DNA of 64,000 bases from Streptomyces daqingensis (lineage in GTDB: Bacteria; Actinomycetota; Actinomycetes; Streptomycetales; Streptomycetaceae). Each line of letters opens with the position of its first letter. Position 1 is the stretch's first letter. This document shows, in pieces, positions 44,500-53,241 of this stretch. Location of the stretch: contig NZ_BMMP01000004.1 in the NCBI RefSeq assembly GCF_014645895.1, forward strand, positions 62,001-126,000, given 5' to 3'. The notes beneath the pieces are model-generated. The model searched no databases. It saw only the letters and a program-made list of their open reading frames with translations, and was not told where the DNA came from. Both the position numbers and the translations under genes were made by a program.

Positions 44500-44515
44500 T
44501 CGAACTTCTATTCGA
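44500..44515. promoter_or_regulatory. LexA (SOS) box-like palindrome
   Basis: TCGAACTTCTATTCGA matches the actinobacterial LexA consensus TCGAAC-N4-GTTCGA with one mismatch (A for G at the first base of the right arm). It lies 44 bp upstream of the hydrolase start, suggesting DNA-damage control. Confidence 0.55.
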
Positions 44516-44662
44516 ACGCGCCGAACCCTGGGAGAAACCCCTACTTTCGAGTGACTGCGCTCAGGGATTGATCGCCGAGGCCGCGGGGAGACACTGACCG
44601 GGAGGAGGGTCGACCCTGAGAGCTCGGGGCTCCGGGTCGCTCCCGGGGGATAAGGGGAGGCG

Positions 44663-44692
44663 GGGCCCCGGTCGCCGACGGCGCCGGGGCCC
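44663..44692. terminator. GC-rich terminator hairpin
   Basis: GGGCCCCGG (44663-44671) pairs with CCGGGGCCC (44684-44692), and CGCCG/CGGCG pair inside, giving a nearly continuous 14-bp stem with a one-base tip as drawn. Probably ends the iron regulator transcript. Confidence 0.7.
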
Positions 44693-44981
44693 TTGTCACG
44701 CCCCGCGGCACATCGCGCGGACCGGGAGCCCGCCCCGGCGGCGTTTTCGCGTCCCGCCCGGTCCTCCCGGTTCGGCGACTCCATCGACGACACCCCTCCC
44801 GTCCGCACACGCGTGGACACAGAGTGTCACGCATCGAACGCAGGCACCCGGCTTATCGCCACTCTCGTACCCCCGGGGCGCTTTGGGAAGATGCTCCGCT
44901 TTCGGCCGGACGCAGCCCGCACCGGACGCGGCCCCGGAGAGAACGGCCGAGCCCCCGGGCCGCTCCGCCTCCGGCGTGCTC

Positions 44982-45683
44982 TCAGCGCCGCGCCACGAAC
45001 ACGTGCGCGGCGATGTCGGCGTCCAGCTCGGCCGCCTCGCCGCTGCTGCCGATCTGCACGCTGCCGGCCGCTCCGGTGTGCACGCTCACCACCGCGCCCG
45101 GCTGCACTCCGGCCCGGCGCAGCGTGTACATCAGCTGCGCGTCGGTCTGGATGGGCTCGCCGATGCGGCGCACCACGACGGTCTTGCCCTCCCCGTCGCC
45201 GTCCGTCCGCAGGTCCGTCAGGCTCACCATGCCGTCGTCCAGGAACGACTCGGCCTCCGCCTCCTCCCCCAGCTCTTCCAGGCCGGGGATGGGGTTCCCG
45301 TACGGGGACTCGGTGGGGTGCTGGAGCAGTTCGAGGACGCGGCGCTCGACCGCCTCGCTCATCACGTGCTCCCAGCGGCACGCCTCGGCGTGCACCTGCT
45401 CCCACTCGAGACCGATCACGTCGACCAGCAGACACTCGGCCAGCCTGTGCTTGCGCATGACGCGGGTGGCCAACCGCCGTCCCTCTTCGGTGAATTCGAG
45501 GTGCCGGTCACCGGCGACCTTGACGAGGCCGTCCCGCTCCATGCGCGCCACCGTCTGACTCACGGTCGGACCGCTCTGGTCGAGGCGCTCGGCGATACGG
45601 GCACGCATGGGAACGACGCCTTCCTCCTCCAGCTCCAAGATGGTGCGGAGATACATCTCCGTGGTGTCGATCAGTGCGGACAT
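44982..45683 (-). CDS. dmdR: DtxR/IdeR-type iron-dependent repressor (DmdR)
   Basis: 233-residue metalloregulator that represses siderophore and iron-uptake genes when Fe(II) is bound. The N-terminal winged helix is [39 protein letters not shown] (given as one region, residues 9-48). The dimer/metal domain includes [35 protein letters not shown] with metal-site His, Glu and Cys. The C-terminal SH3-like domain is present ([14 protein letters not shown]). The ATG 45683 follows GAGGGG. In S. coelicolor dmdR1 overlaps an antiparallel gene, adm; an open frame of about 300 codons also lies opposite here. Confidence 0.93.
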   Translation of the reverse strand: MSALIDTTEMYLRTILELEEEGVVPMRARIAERLDQSGPTVSQTVARMERDGLVKVAGDRHLEFTEEGRRLATRVMRKHRLAECLLVDVIGLEWEQVHAEACRWEHVMSEAVERRVLELLQHPTESPYGNPIPGLEELGEEAEAESFLDDGMVSLTDLRTDGDGEGKTVVVRRIGEPIQTDAQLMYTLRRAGVQPGAVVSVHTGAAGSVQIGSSGEAAELDADIAAHVFVARR

Positions 45684-45881
45684 GCGTGCCCCTCGTCGAA
45701 TCGGTGCAGTGACCCCTCCCGCAATTCTGACGCATCGGAAGGACAAGCGTCCCGCCCAGGAAAGGATGCTGACTTGACAAGTGGCTGATTCGGACCTCAG
45801 CGTGACCGCGACGCTACCGGGGGCCGGTCGAGGCCCGCACACCCGCGTCCGGACGGGGGCGGGCCGAGGGGGAGGAACCCT

Positions 45882-46643
45882 GTGGAGACGACCGAGACGA
45901 CGGCACCGGCGAGGGACTTCTTCACCGCGGCGACGGCACTGCTCGGAAAGGTCGCGGACGCCGAGGCGGAGAGCATGGCCGCCGCGGGAGCCCTGCTGGC
46001 AGGCACGGTCGCGGAGGGCGGCCGGGTCTTCGCCTTCGGCGCGGGCCACTCCTCCCTCCCCGCCCAGGACGTCGTCTACCGGGCCGGCGGCCTGGCGGTC
46101 ATGAACCTGCTGCCCGTGCCGGGGGTCGTCGGTGTGGACGTACGCCCCGCCACGCTCGGAAGCGCGCTGGAGCGCGTGGACGGGCTCGCGACAGCGGTGC
46201 TCGACGCCGGTCCCGTCCGGGAGGGCGACCTGCTCTTCGTCATCTCCCTCTCGGGGCGCAACGCGCTGCCCGTGGAGATGGCCGAGCACGCCCGTTCCAA
46301 GGGGCTGAAAGTCGTCGGCGTGACGTCGGTGGCGTACGCGCGGCAGACGACGTCGCGGCACTCGTCGGGAACGTTCCTCAAGGACCACTGCGACGTCGTG
46401 ATCGACTGCCACATCGCCGTGGGCGACGCGGAGTTGACCGCCGAGGGCGTCACCGGGGCCTTCGCGCCGGCGTCGACTGTCGTGACGAGCGCGATCATGC
46501 AGGCCGTAGTCGCCACCGCTGTCCGCACGCTCGCCGCGCAGGGCGGCGAACCGCCGATGCTGCGCTCGGGGAACGTGGACGGGGGCCACGCGTGGAACGA
46601 GGCCGTCATGACGCGCTACGCGGACCGCATCTTCTACAAGTGA
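45882..46643 (+). CDS. SIS-domain protein (sugar phosphate binding)
   Basis: 253-residue protein with one SIS fold: [50 protein letters not shown] and [17 protein letters not shown]. It resembles the uncharacterised SIS proteins related to GlcNAc-phosphate handling (MurQ/GmhA-like groups). It probably binds or isomerises a phosphosugar. The GTG 45882 follows GGGGGAGG. It is divergent from the iron regulator (198-bp gap). Confidence 0.85.
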   Translation: METTETTAPARDFFTAATALLGKVADAEAESMAAAGALLAGTVAEGGRVFAFGAGHSSLPAQDVVYRAGGLAVMNLLPVPGVVGVDVRPATLGSALERVDGLATAVLDAGPVREGDLLFVISLSGRNALPVEMAEHARSKGLKVVGVTSVAYARQTTSRHSSGTFLKDHCDVVIDCHIAVGDAELTAEGVTGAFAPASTVVTSAIMQAVVATAVRTLAAQGGEPPMLRSGNVDGGHAWNEAVMTRYADRIFYK

Positions 46644-46697
46644 CCCGGCCCCCGGGACGCCCGCCGGCGCGCCGCGTGAGGCGTGCCGGGGTCGTTG

Positions 46698-48329
46698 TCA
46701 CCGGCGGCGGGCCAGCTGTGCCAGGTCCACCGCCGCCGCGATGCGGACGGCGATGTCCTCGGCGTACGCCGCGTCGGCACGGTCGAAGGACCGGCGGCTG
46801 GAGCCGCGCAGCAGCGTGACGACGCCCAGCGTCCTTCCCCGGCTGCGCAGCACCGCGCACAGTCCGTGCAGCGTCCCCTCTGGCCACTTGCGGGCGGCGG
46901 CCCAGCCCTCCAGCACGCTGCCGCCCTCGCCTGCTCCCTGGCCGCCGTCCTTCGCCGCCCGTCCGGGGAAGGCCCGGGCGGTCGCGGCGCCGCCGACGCT
47001 CGCCCGGACCGACCCGCACCGCTTGAGCGCCTGGAGCGCAGGGTGGTTCTCCGCGTAGCTGACGGGGATGCCGCACGGCAGCCCCTGCTGGTGGCCCGAG
47101 ACCGGGTCCGGCGCAGGGGAGGCAGAGGCCGGGGTGGCCGCCACCCGCACCAGGCGGGGCGGTCCGGCTTCCGCGCTGTCGTCGCCGGCCGCTCCGCGGG
47201 CGGCGTCGCCGTCCGGCTGCCCGTGCTCCCCGTCCTCACCGTCGCCCGCGCCGTCGGAGTGGAGGACCAGGTCGAGCAGGGCATGGTCGGCGAAGCCCGC
47301 AAGGGCGAAGTCGAGGTGGATCGTCGCCGCCTCCATCGGGTCCTCGCACTCCGAGGCCGCGCGGGCCGCCCGGTGGAGCTGGTTGTCGCGGAAGCGCAGC
47401 CGGGCCGCCTCCTGTTCGAGGCGCTTGGACTCCGTGACGTCCTGGAAGAGCCAGGCCACGCCCAGCGGGGCGGGCTCCTCGGCCAGCGGCGACGACAGCC
47501 GCAGGAAGCCGCTGCGCCAGCACCGGCGCGTGCCGCCGGAGCCGCCTTCCTGGTCCTGCTCCCGGTCGGAGCCGCGCGCTGAACGCAGGGTGACCCAGAT
47601 GTCGGACGGCGTGGTCGGCGGCCCCTCCGCTAGGACGTGCTGCAGCGCGCCCTCCAGCTCCTCGACGCCGTGGTCGATCAGCTCTCCCAGGGGGCGCCCG
47701 AGCATCGTCGTGCGCGAGACGCGGAAGGCGCTCGCGGCGCTGACGTTGACCACGGCGGGACGCAGATCGGCGTCGACCAGCACGACGCCCCAGGTCGCCT
47801 CCTCGAAGAGTCCTTCGCTGAGGGCGATCGAGCGCTCCAGGTCGATCTGCGCGTGCACCTCGCTGAACGCGCAGTACACCCCCGTCGGCCTTCCGTCGGC
47901 CCCGCTGACACCGGACGACTGGGTGCGGACGAGCACCCGGCCGCCGTCCTTCTTCAGCAGCGCGAACTCGTGGACCTGCCGGCCCGGCGCGTGCATGGCA
48001 CCGAGCAGCCGCGCCTCCACCTGCTCGGCGTCCGCCTCGCGGACCGCCCAGCCCGCGAGCCCCTTGCGGCCGACGGCCTCCTGGTGCGTCCAGCCGAGGA
48101 TGCGCTCCGCTTCGCGGTTCCAGTGCGTGACGACCCCGTCGGCGTCGAACGCGCAGAGAGCGGCGTCCATGCCGTCGAGGAGGGCGGCCAGCAGCAGCTC
48201 GTCGTCCGGGCCGTGCTTGTCGTCGCCGTCGGACGAGGAGGCGGCGTGAGTCTTGAATTGAGCGGACAACTGGGCACCCCCACTTGAACGCGCCGGGAAT
48301 GACTGCCGCGTGCTGCGCGTACGGATCAT
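46698..48329 (-). CDS. PAS- and GAF-domain signalling protein
   Basis: 543-residue sensor without an obvious output enzyme. A first PAS domain covers about 45-165 (DGMDAALCAFDADGVVTHWN, EAERILGWTHQEAVGRK). A second lies at about 170-300 (EEATWGVVLVDADLRPAVVN). A GAF-like region is C-terminal (LHGLCAVLRSRGRTLGVVTLLRG). In Streptomyces such modules usually sit before a PP2C phosphatase or an HATPase, but here the protein ends after GAF, so it may be truncated relative to those or act by protein binding. ATG 48329 follows AGGAG; a TTG at 48269 is an alternative. Confidence 0.8.
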   Translation of the reverse strand: MIRTRSTRQSFPARSSGGAQLSAQFKTHAASSSDGDDKHGPDDELLLAALLDGMDAALCAFDADGVVTHWNREAERILGWTHQEAVGRKGLAGWAVREADAEQVEARLLGAMHAPGRQVHEFALLKKDGGRVLVRTQSSGVSGADGRPTGVYCAFSEVHAQIDLERSIALSEGLFEEATWGVVLVDADLRPAVVNVSAASAFRVSRTTMLGRPLGELIDHGVEELEGALQHVLAEGPPTTPSDIWVTLRSARGSDREQDQEGGSGGTRRCWRSGFLRLSSPLAEEPAPLGVAWLFQDVTESKRLEQEAARLRFRDNQLHRAARAASECEDPMEAATIHLDFALAGFADHALLDLVLHSDGAGDGEDGEHGQPDGDAARGAAGDDSAEAGPPRLVRVAATPASASPAPDPVSGHQQGLPCGIPVSYAENHPALQALKRCGSVRASVGGAATARAFPGRAAKDGGQGAGEGGSVLEGWAAARKWPEGTLHGLCAVLRSRGRTLGVVTLLRGSSRRSFDRADAAYAEDIAVRIAAAVDLAQLARRR

Positions 48330-48401
48330 TCAACTCCTGCGTGACGCAGCGCACACGCCGTTCGGCGAACTTCTCCCAAATCGTTGCCGCCCCGAAATCG
48401 C

Positions 48402-48430
48402 TTGCGGCCTCCGCCGGGGCTGCCTAACGT
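48402..48430 (+). promoter_or_regulatory. Promoter candidate of the 12-codon leader
   Basis: TTGCGG (48402-48407) and TAACGT (48425-48430) are spaced by 17 bases, a fair match to a HrdB-type promoter. A start point near 48437 would put only a few bases before the strong ribosome site. Confidence 0.55.
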
Positions 48431-48442
48431 GCGGTGCACACG

Positions 48443-48458
48443 AGAAAGGAGGTGATCC
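48443..48458 (+). promoter_or_regulatory. Perfect full-length Shine-Dalgarno
   Basis: AGAAAGGAGGTGATCC is complementary over 16 bases to the 3' end of 16S rRNA, far beyond a normal site, and ends five bases before an ATG. Such strong pairing normally slows initiation release or drives very high translation. Confidence 0.85.
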
Positions 48459-48463
48459 GGTAG

Positions 48464-48502
48464 ATGTTGCACACCCGGACGCGTGAGGTGGCTGCGGCCT
48501 AG
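48464..48502 (+). CDS. 12-residue leader peptide MLHTRTREVAAA
   Basis: A minimal ORF of 12 codons directly behind the perfect ribosome site and a promoter-like sequence. The peptide is MLHTRTREVAAA; I do not recognise it as a known biosynthetic leader with stretches of one regulatory amino acid, though two Arg, two Thr and three Ala are present. It is on the strand opposite to both neighbours (PAS gene and pdxH). A branched inverted-repeat structure follows at 48554-48625 and no gene follows on the same strand for over 1 kb. It could be the coding part of a dual-function small RNA. Confidence 0.55.
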   Translation: MLHTRTREVAAA

Positions 48503-48553
48503 GCCGACGCCACAGTGTGACGCCGGCACGCCGGCCGATCTCCAGCAGTCACC

Positions 48554-48625
48554 CGGCCCGTGGGCTCGTCGGACTCGTCCGACCGGCGCCGTTCGCCACC
48601 GGCGAGCGGAGCAGCCCACGGGCCG
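48554..48625 (+). ncRNA. Branched hairpin structure, candidate small RNA or terminator
   Basis: The outer arms CGGCCCGTGGGCT (48554-48566) and AGCCCACGGGCCG (48613-48625) pair perfectly over 13 bp. They enclose GTCGGA/TCCGAC (48568-48583, four-base loop) and CGCC/GGCG (about 48595-48605), which together can form a three-way junction. It lies 52 nt after the leader stop codon. It may terminate the short transcript, or on the other strand the pdxH transcript. Confidence 0.5.
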
Positions 48626-48652
48626 TCTGCGTTCCGCACGCTTTCCGCGGGC

Positions 48653-49396
48653 CTACGGGCAGAGCCGCTCGACCCTCCAGGACGCGCCCTCCCCGGACTC
48701 ACCGCCCGCACTTTCCGTGCCGCCGCCGGTACGGACGTAGCGGAGCCGGTCGTGCAGCCGGTTCTCCCGTCCCTGCCAGAACTCGACCGACTCGGCGCTC
48801 AGCCGGTAGCCGCCCCAGCCGGGGGGTGCGGGGACGTCCTCCCCCTCGGGGTAGCGGGCGGCGAGCTCGGCGTAGACGCGGTCGAGTTCCTCCCGGGAGG
48901 CGACGGTCGAGGACTGCTCGCTCGCCCAGGCCCCGAGCTGGGAGCCGTGCGGGCGGGTGCGGAAGTAGGCCGCCGTCTCGTCCCTGCCGATGCGCTCCGC
49001 CCTGCCCGCGACGATGACCTGCCTGGCGATGGGGTGCCAGGGGAAGAGCAGGGAAGCGTACGGGTTCTCCAGCAGCTCCCGGCCCTTGCGCGAGCCGTAG
49101 TTGGTGAAGAAGACGAAGCCGCGGCTGTCGTACTTCTTCAGCAGCACCGTGCGGGAGCTGGGCCGCCCCCGGGCGTCGGCCGTGGAGAGGACCATCGCGT
49201 TGGGCTCGTGGAGCCCGCTCGCCACCGCGTCGGCGAACCAGCGCGTGAACTGGCCGTACGGCTCCGGCGCGAGCTCCTCCTCCAGGAGCCCCTCGGCGCG
49301 GTAGCGGGCCCGCATGGCGGCGGGGTCGAGGATGGTCAGCGGCGTGTCTCGGGCTGCGTCATCGTGGGCGTCGGGCACGCACTCATCTTGCAACAC
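48653..49396 (-). CDS. pdxH: Pyridoxamine 5'-phosphate oxidase PdxH
   Basis: FMN-dependent oxidase converting pyridoxamine- or pyridoxine-5'-phosphate to pyridoxal 5'-phosphate. Family motifs are [40 protein letters not shown] and [16 protein letters not shown], with [16 protein letters not shown] between. The GTG at 49396 gives 247 residues; an in-frame GTG at 49378 may be the true start since neither has a strong ribosome site. Stand-alone gene, divergent from the citrate synthase. Confidence 0.95.
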   Translation of the reverse strand: MLQDECVPDAHDDAARDTPLTILDPAAMRARYRAEGLLEEELAPEPYGQFTRWFADAVASGLHEPNAMVLSTADARGRPSSRTVLLKKYDSRGFVFFTNYGSRKGRELLENPYASLLFPWHPIARQVIVAGRAERIGRDETAAYFRTRPHGSQLGAWASEQSSTVASREELDRVYAELAARYPEGEDVPAPPGWGGYRLSAESVEFWQGRENRLHDRLRYVRTGGGTESAGGESGEGASWRVERLCP

Positions 49397-49775
49397 CGCT
49401 TCCGGGGCCTCGCAGCCGCGTACGCGCCGTCGGCTCTGGCGAGGGCCCGGGGTCGCCGGCGGGCTGAGCGGGCCGTGTGCCTGAACTCACCCTTCCCCGC
49501 CGGACGCGCGCCCCGGAGAATCGTTTGCCGTGCCCGCGTCGTCCGCCGCGCACTCCGGTCGCGGCCTTCGGCCGCCCAGGGCCGGGTGAGCGGCCGTCCG
49601 GACGGGCATGACCACGGGGGCGACACGGTCCGCGAGCCGCGGCGGCAGTGGAACCGGCGCCCCGACTTCGAGCAGTCCAGGACCGGCAGCCGCGCCGCCC
49701 TTCGGGGCGGATCCGCTTCCGCGTCGCCGAACCGCCGGCAGCACCGCCTGTCGGGAACCCCTGAGGAGCCGCCTG
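49397..49775. other. Divergent region between pdxH and citrate synthase
   Basis: 379 bp, very GC-rich, with no supportable gene. The citrate synthase ribosome site TGAGGAG is at the right edge. No operator-like palindrome was noticed. Confidence 0.5.
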
Positions 49776-50876
49776 ATGTCCGACTTCGTACCCGGACTCG
49801 AGGGAGTCGTCGCGTTCGAGACGGAGATCGCCGAACCCGACAAGGAGGGCGGCTCCCTGCGCTACCGGGGTGTGGACATCGAAGACCTCGTGGGCAACGT
49901 GTCGTTCGGCAACGTGTGGGGCCTGCTGGTCGACGGGGGCTTCGACCCGGGGCTGCCGCCGGCCGAGCCGTTCCCGATCCCCGTCCACTCCGGGGACATC
50001 CGCGTCGACGTGCAGTCGGCGCTGGCGATGCTGGCCCCCGTGTGGGGCCTCAGGCCGCTGCTCGACATCGGGGAGGCCGAGGCCCGCGACGATCTCGCCC
50101 GCGCCGCCGTCATGGCGCTGTCGTACGTCGCGCAGTCGGCACGCGGGCAGGGCGTTCCGATGGTGCCGCAGCGGGAGATCGACAAGGCCGAGACGGTCGT
50201 CGAGCGCTTCATGCGGCGCTGGCGGGGCGAGCCCGACCCCAAGCACGTCGCCGCCGTCGACGCCTACTGGACGTCGGCCGCCGAGCACGGCATGAACGCC
50301 TCGACGTTCACCGCCCGCGTCATCGCCTCCACCGGCGCCGACGTCTCGGCGGCGCTCTCGGGTGCGGTGGGCGCGATGTCCGGGCCGCTGCACGGCGGCG
50401 CGCCGTCCCGGGTGCTCGGCATGATCGAGGAGATCGAACGCACCGGGGACGCCGAGACGTTCGTGAAGCGCCAACTGGACCGCGGGGAACGGCTGATGGG
50501 CTTCGGACACCGCGTCTACCGCGCGGAGGACCCACGGGCGCGCGTGCTGCGTCGCACGGCCAGGGAGCTGGACGCGCCGCGCTACGAGGTCGCGGAGGCC
50601 CTGGAGCGGGCGGCACTGGAGGAGCTGCACAACCGGCGGCCCGACCGGGTGCTGGCGACGAACGTGGAGTTCTGGGCGGCGATCGTGCTCGACTTCGCCG
50701 AGGTGCCCGCGCACATGTTCACGTCCATGTTCACCTGCGCCCGCACGGCCGGCTGGTCCGCGCACATCCTTGAGCAGAAGCGCACGGGACGGCTGGTGCG
50801 GCCCTCGGCGCGCTACGTGGGGCCGGGGCCGCGCGAACCCCGCGAGATCGACGGATTCGGCGACGTGCGGCACTGA
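49776..50876 (+). CDS. Citrate synthase family protein
   Basis: 366-residue citrate synthase-fold enzyme (acetyl-CoA + oxaloacetate to citrate). It has catalytic histidines in AMSGPLHGGAPSRVLGM and MGFGHRVYRAEDPRA, and the aspartate in the VLDFAEVP region. It is of the short bacterial type, close to the second citrate synthase or methylcitrate synthase-like copies in Streptomyces. Propionate-specific methylcitrate synthase remains possible. The ATG 49776 after TGAGGAG starts MSDFVPGLEGVVAFET. Confidence 0.92.
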   Translation: MSDFVPGLEGVVAFETEIAEPDKEGGSLRYRGVDIEDLVGNVSFGNVWGLLVDGGFDPGLPPAEPFPIPVHSGDIRVDVQSALAMLAPVWGLRPLLDIGEAEARDDLARAAVMALSYVAQSARGQGVPMVPQREIDKAETVVERFMRRWRGEPDPKHVAAVDAYWTSAAEHGMNASTFTARVIASTGADVSAALSGAVGAMSGPLHGGAPSRVLGMIEEIERTGDAETFVKRQLDRGERLMGFGHRVYRAEDPRARVLRRTARELDAPRYEVAEALERAALEELHNRRPDRVLATNVEFWAAIVLDFAEVPAHMFTSMFTCARTAGWSAHILEQKRTGRLVRPSARYVGPGPREPREIDGFGDVRH

Positions 50877-50917
50877 GGCCGGCGCCGCCTGAGGGGCGCG
50901 GGCCCCGTCCGTGCTCC

Positions 50918-51694
50918 TCAGGCGGCCGCGCGCTCCAGCAGCGCCGACGCGGCGTCGACGGCGGACGTCAGCGACCGCGCGTCGGCGGTCAACCCGCCGA
51001 GGAGCCCGTCGACTTCGCGCAGTCCGGCACGTGAGAGAAGTGTCTTCTCGTTGGTGACCCACTCTCCACGTGCGGCCAGCACCCCGTGCGCCGCCTGGCA
51101 GGCCGCCGTCGCGACGGCGCCCGCGGTCTCGGTGGGCATCCCCCGCTCCGCGTAGGCGCCGCGGGCATAGCCGAGGGTGTGCCGCGCCTCGGCCCACCAG
51201 CGCCGCGGCGCCGACCGCCGCAGCGCGTCGGGGTATCCGGGACGCGGCAGCTCGCCGTGGAGGACGCGGTTGACCGCCAGCTCGGCGAGGAGGACGTACG
51301 TGGGGACGCCCGCCAAGTAGAAGAGCAGCCGCTCGACTTCGAAGCGTCCCCGTTCCGCGTCGGCGAGGACGCGGCCCACCTCGTCCAGGTCGCGGTAGTG
51401 GACGTCGACCCGCCGGCCGCGCACCTCCAGCCAGGCGCCGCCGTTGAAGACCCCTCCGCCCCAGCCCCCGATCTCGGAGACCTCCCCCGGCCAGCCGAGG
51501 TCGCGCACATGCTCCGGGGAGAACGCGCCCCGGTAGTAGACGGCGAAGTCCCAGTCGCTGCCGGGCGAGTGGGTCCCGGTGGCCCGCGAACCTCCGAGCG
51601 CGACGGCCTCGACGCGGGGCAGCGCCGCGAGCCGCCGCGCGACGTGGGCGGTGAACTCCTCGTCAGTGCCTGCCTGTTCGGGGTCGTCGTCCAT
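50918..51694 (-). CDS. Nucleotidyltransferase-domain protein
   Basis: 258-residue protein with the pol-beta type nucleotidyltransferase signature GGSRATGTHSPGSDWDFAV (residues near 38-56) and a further acidic residue in VDVHYRDLDEV. A helical C-terminal domain follows, as in aminoglycoside or kanamycin-type adenylyltransferases and HEPN-linked families. It could modify an antibiotic or a small molecule, or act as the toxin/antitoxin type; no partner gene is adjacent. ATG 51694. Confidence 0.8.
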   Translation of the reverse strand: MDDDPEQAGTDEEFTAHVARRLAALPRVEAVALGGSRATGTHSPGSDWDFAVYYRGAFSPEHVRDLGWPGEVSEIGGWGGGVFNGGAWLEVRGRRVDVHYRDLDEVGRVLADAERGRFEVERLLFYLAGVPTYVLLAELAVNRVLHGELPRPGYPDALRRSAPRRWWAEARHTLGYARGAYAERGMPTETAGAVATAACQAAHGVLAARGEWVTNEKTLLSRAGLREVDGLLGGLTADARSLTSAVDAASALLERAAA

Positions 51695-51816
51695 GAGCCG
51701 GAGTCTAGGCGCGCGGATCAGAGGCGCCGTAGAGGCCGGCGGGACACCTGCACGAACTCCCGGCAGGGAGCGCCGAGTCCGGTCCGGGAACCCGCGGTCA
51801 CGCCGGAGGCAGCCGC

Positions 51817-52413
51817 CTACCGGCCCAGCACGTCCCGCACGATCCGCGCCCACTGCGCGACGACCCGTTCACGACGTGCGCTGTCGTCCCGCAGGAGGTT
51901 GGCGAGGCCGAGGCCCCGCGCCATGTCCAGCAGCCCCTGGACGGTCTCGCGGACGCCGGGGGCCGACTCGTCGGCGCCCAGCAGTTCGACCGCCATGCGG
52001 TGGGTCTCCCGCCCGATCCGGGTCTCCAGGTCGGTGACGCGCGGGCCCAGCTGGGGTTCGTTCGACGCGGCGACCCACAGTTGGAGCGCGGCGCGGAAGA
52101 GCGGGCCGGTGAAGAGGGCGACGATCTGCCGCACGGCCGCCGGTGTGTCGGGCGGCGTCGGCAGCGTCCGCAGCGCCCGGGACCGCTCCTCCGCGACGTA
52201 CTCGACGGCCGCCGTGAACAGGTCCTCGCGGGTGGGGAAGTGGTGCTGCGCCGCGCCCCGGGAGACCCCGGCGTGCTCGGCCACGACCGTCACCGTGCTG
52301 CCGGACCAGCCGAGTTCGGCCAGGCAGGTGACCGCCGACTCCAGCAGCCGCTGCCGGGTCGCGCGGCTGCGGTCCTGCTTGGGGGCGGCGCCGCGGGTGT
52401 TCACGGCACCCAT
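51817..52413 (-). CDS. TetR-family regulator of the acyl-CoA operon
   Basis: 198-residue TetR protein. The helix-turn-helix is TVTVVAEHAGVSRGAAQHHF (about residues 43-62). It is the last gene of the leftward acyl-CoA operon; its start overlaps the enoyl-CoA hydratase stop by 13 bases. An autoregulatory circuit is likely, with the palindrome at 62680-62691 at the operon head as the candidate operator. Confidence 0.88.
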   Translation of the reverse strand: MGAVNTRGAAPKQDRSRATRQRLLESAVTCLAELGWSGSTVTVVAEHAGVSRGAAQHHFPTREDLFTAAVEYVAEERSRALRTLPTPPDTPAAVRQIVALFTGPLFRAALQLWVAASNEPQLGPRVTDLETRIGRETHRMAVELLGADESAPGVRETVQGLLDMARGLGLANLLRDDSARRERVVAQWARIVRDVLGR

Positions 52414-53180
52414 TCCGGCTCCCGTCGTTCGAGGAATGCGGTCATGCCCTCGCGGGCCTCCTCGGATGCGAACAGCCGCGCGGACAGTGCGGCGAGGCTA
52501 TCGGTGTCCCTGTCGAAGGTCCGCAGCACCTCCGCGGTGACCAGCCGCTTCGACTCCGCGAGCCCCTGCGGGGAGCCGCGCCGCAGCCCGTCGAGGACGG
52601 GGGCGAGCAGGTCGTCGACGTCCTCGTCGCCTGCGGCGGCGAGCGTGACGAGGCCGATCCGGGCGGCCTCCGCCGCGTCGAACCGCTCACCCGTGAGGTA
52701 GTAGCGGGAGGCGGCCCGGGCGTCGAGCCGGGGCAGCAGCGGCATCGAGATGACCGCCGGGGCGACGCCTATCCGCGCCTCCGTGAACGCGAAGGTGGAC
52801 GCGGGCCCGGCGACGGAGATGTCGCACGCGCCCAGGAGCCCCGTGCCGCCCGCCCGGACGTGGCCGTCCACGCGGGCGACGACCGGTTTCGGCAGCTCGA
52901 CGATCGTCCGCAGCACCGCCGCGAGGTCCCCCGGGCTCTGGCCGCCCTCGCGCAGGTCGGCGCCCGCGCAGAAGGTGTTGCCGGTGTGGGTGAGGACGAC
53001 CGCGCGCGTCCCCCCGTCCTCGGCTGCCTTCTCCAGTCCCGCGTACAGCTCGCTCACGAGTCCCACGGACAGCGCGTTGCGGTTGCCCGGGGAGTCGAGC
53101 GTCAGCGTGGTGATCCCCTTCGCGTGCGCGCTGCGCACCAACGGGCCCCTGGTCGCGTCCTGTTCGGCGGCTGTCCTCAC
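52401..53180 (-). CDS. Enoyl-CoA hydratase/isomerase family protein
   Basis: 259-residue crotonase-fold enzyme: NRNALSVGLVSELYAGLE, HTGNTFCAGADLREGG (first oxyanion loop) and VDGHVRAGGTGLLGACDIS (second loop). Catalytic glutamates are not obvious at both positions, as in several AtuE/LiuC-like hydratases. In the operon it would hydrate an unsaturated acyl-CoA made by the dehydrogenase and carboxylase. GTG start at 53180; 61 bp behind the ligase. Confidence 0.88.
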   Translation of the reverse strand: MRTAAEQDATRGPLVRSAHAKGITTLTLDSPGNRNALSVGLVSELYAGLEKAAEDGGTRAVVLTHTGNTFCAGADLREGGQSPGDLAAVLRTIVELPKPVVARVDGHVRAGGTGLLGACDISVAGPASTFAFTEARIGVAPAVISMPLLPRLDARAASRYYLTGERFDAAEAARIGLVTLAAAGDEDVDDLLAPVLDGLRRGSPQGLAESKRLVTAEVLRTFDRDTDSLAALSARLFASEEAREGMTAFLERREPEWVP

Positions 53181-53241
53181 TTCTCGCCCGTCCTCTCGCT
53201 CGTGTCGCGGCCGGACCGCCCGGCGCCCGCCGGCGGTCGGC

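Larger units (their letters stand above)
44457..44981. other. 525-bp region between hydrolase and iron regulator
   Basis: Holds the LexA-like box (44500-44515) at the left and the GC-rich hairpin at 44663-44692, with no credible gene. The long stretch between the regulator's stop (44982) and the hairpin would form a 3' untranslated region of about 290 nt. No tRNA-like fold was found. Confidence 0.55.

Noticed and set aside
44560..44660. tRNA or rRNA-like GC-rich stretch upstream of the terminator hairpin
   Set aside because: No T-loop GTTCRA pattern, acceptor stem or CCA end could be drawn.
48443..48458. Possible fragment of 16S rRNA (complement of its 3' end)
   Set aside because: The match stops after 16 bases; upstream and downstream sequence is not rRNA, and an ATG follows at ribosome-site distance.
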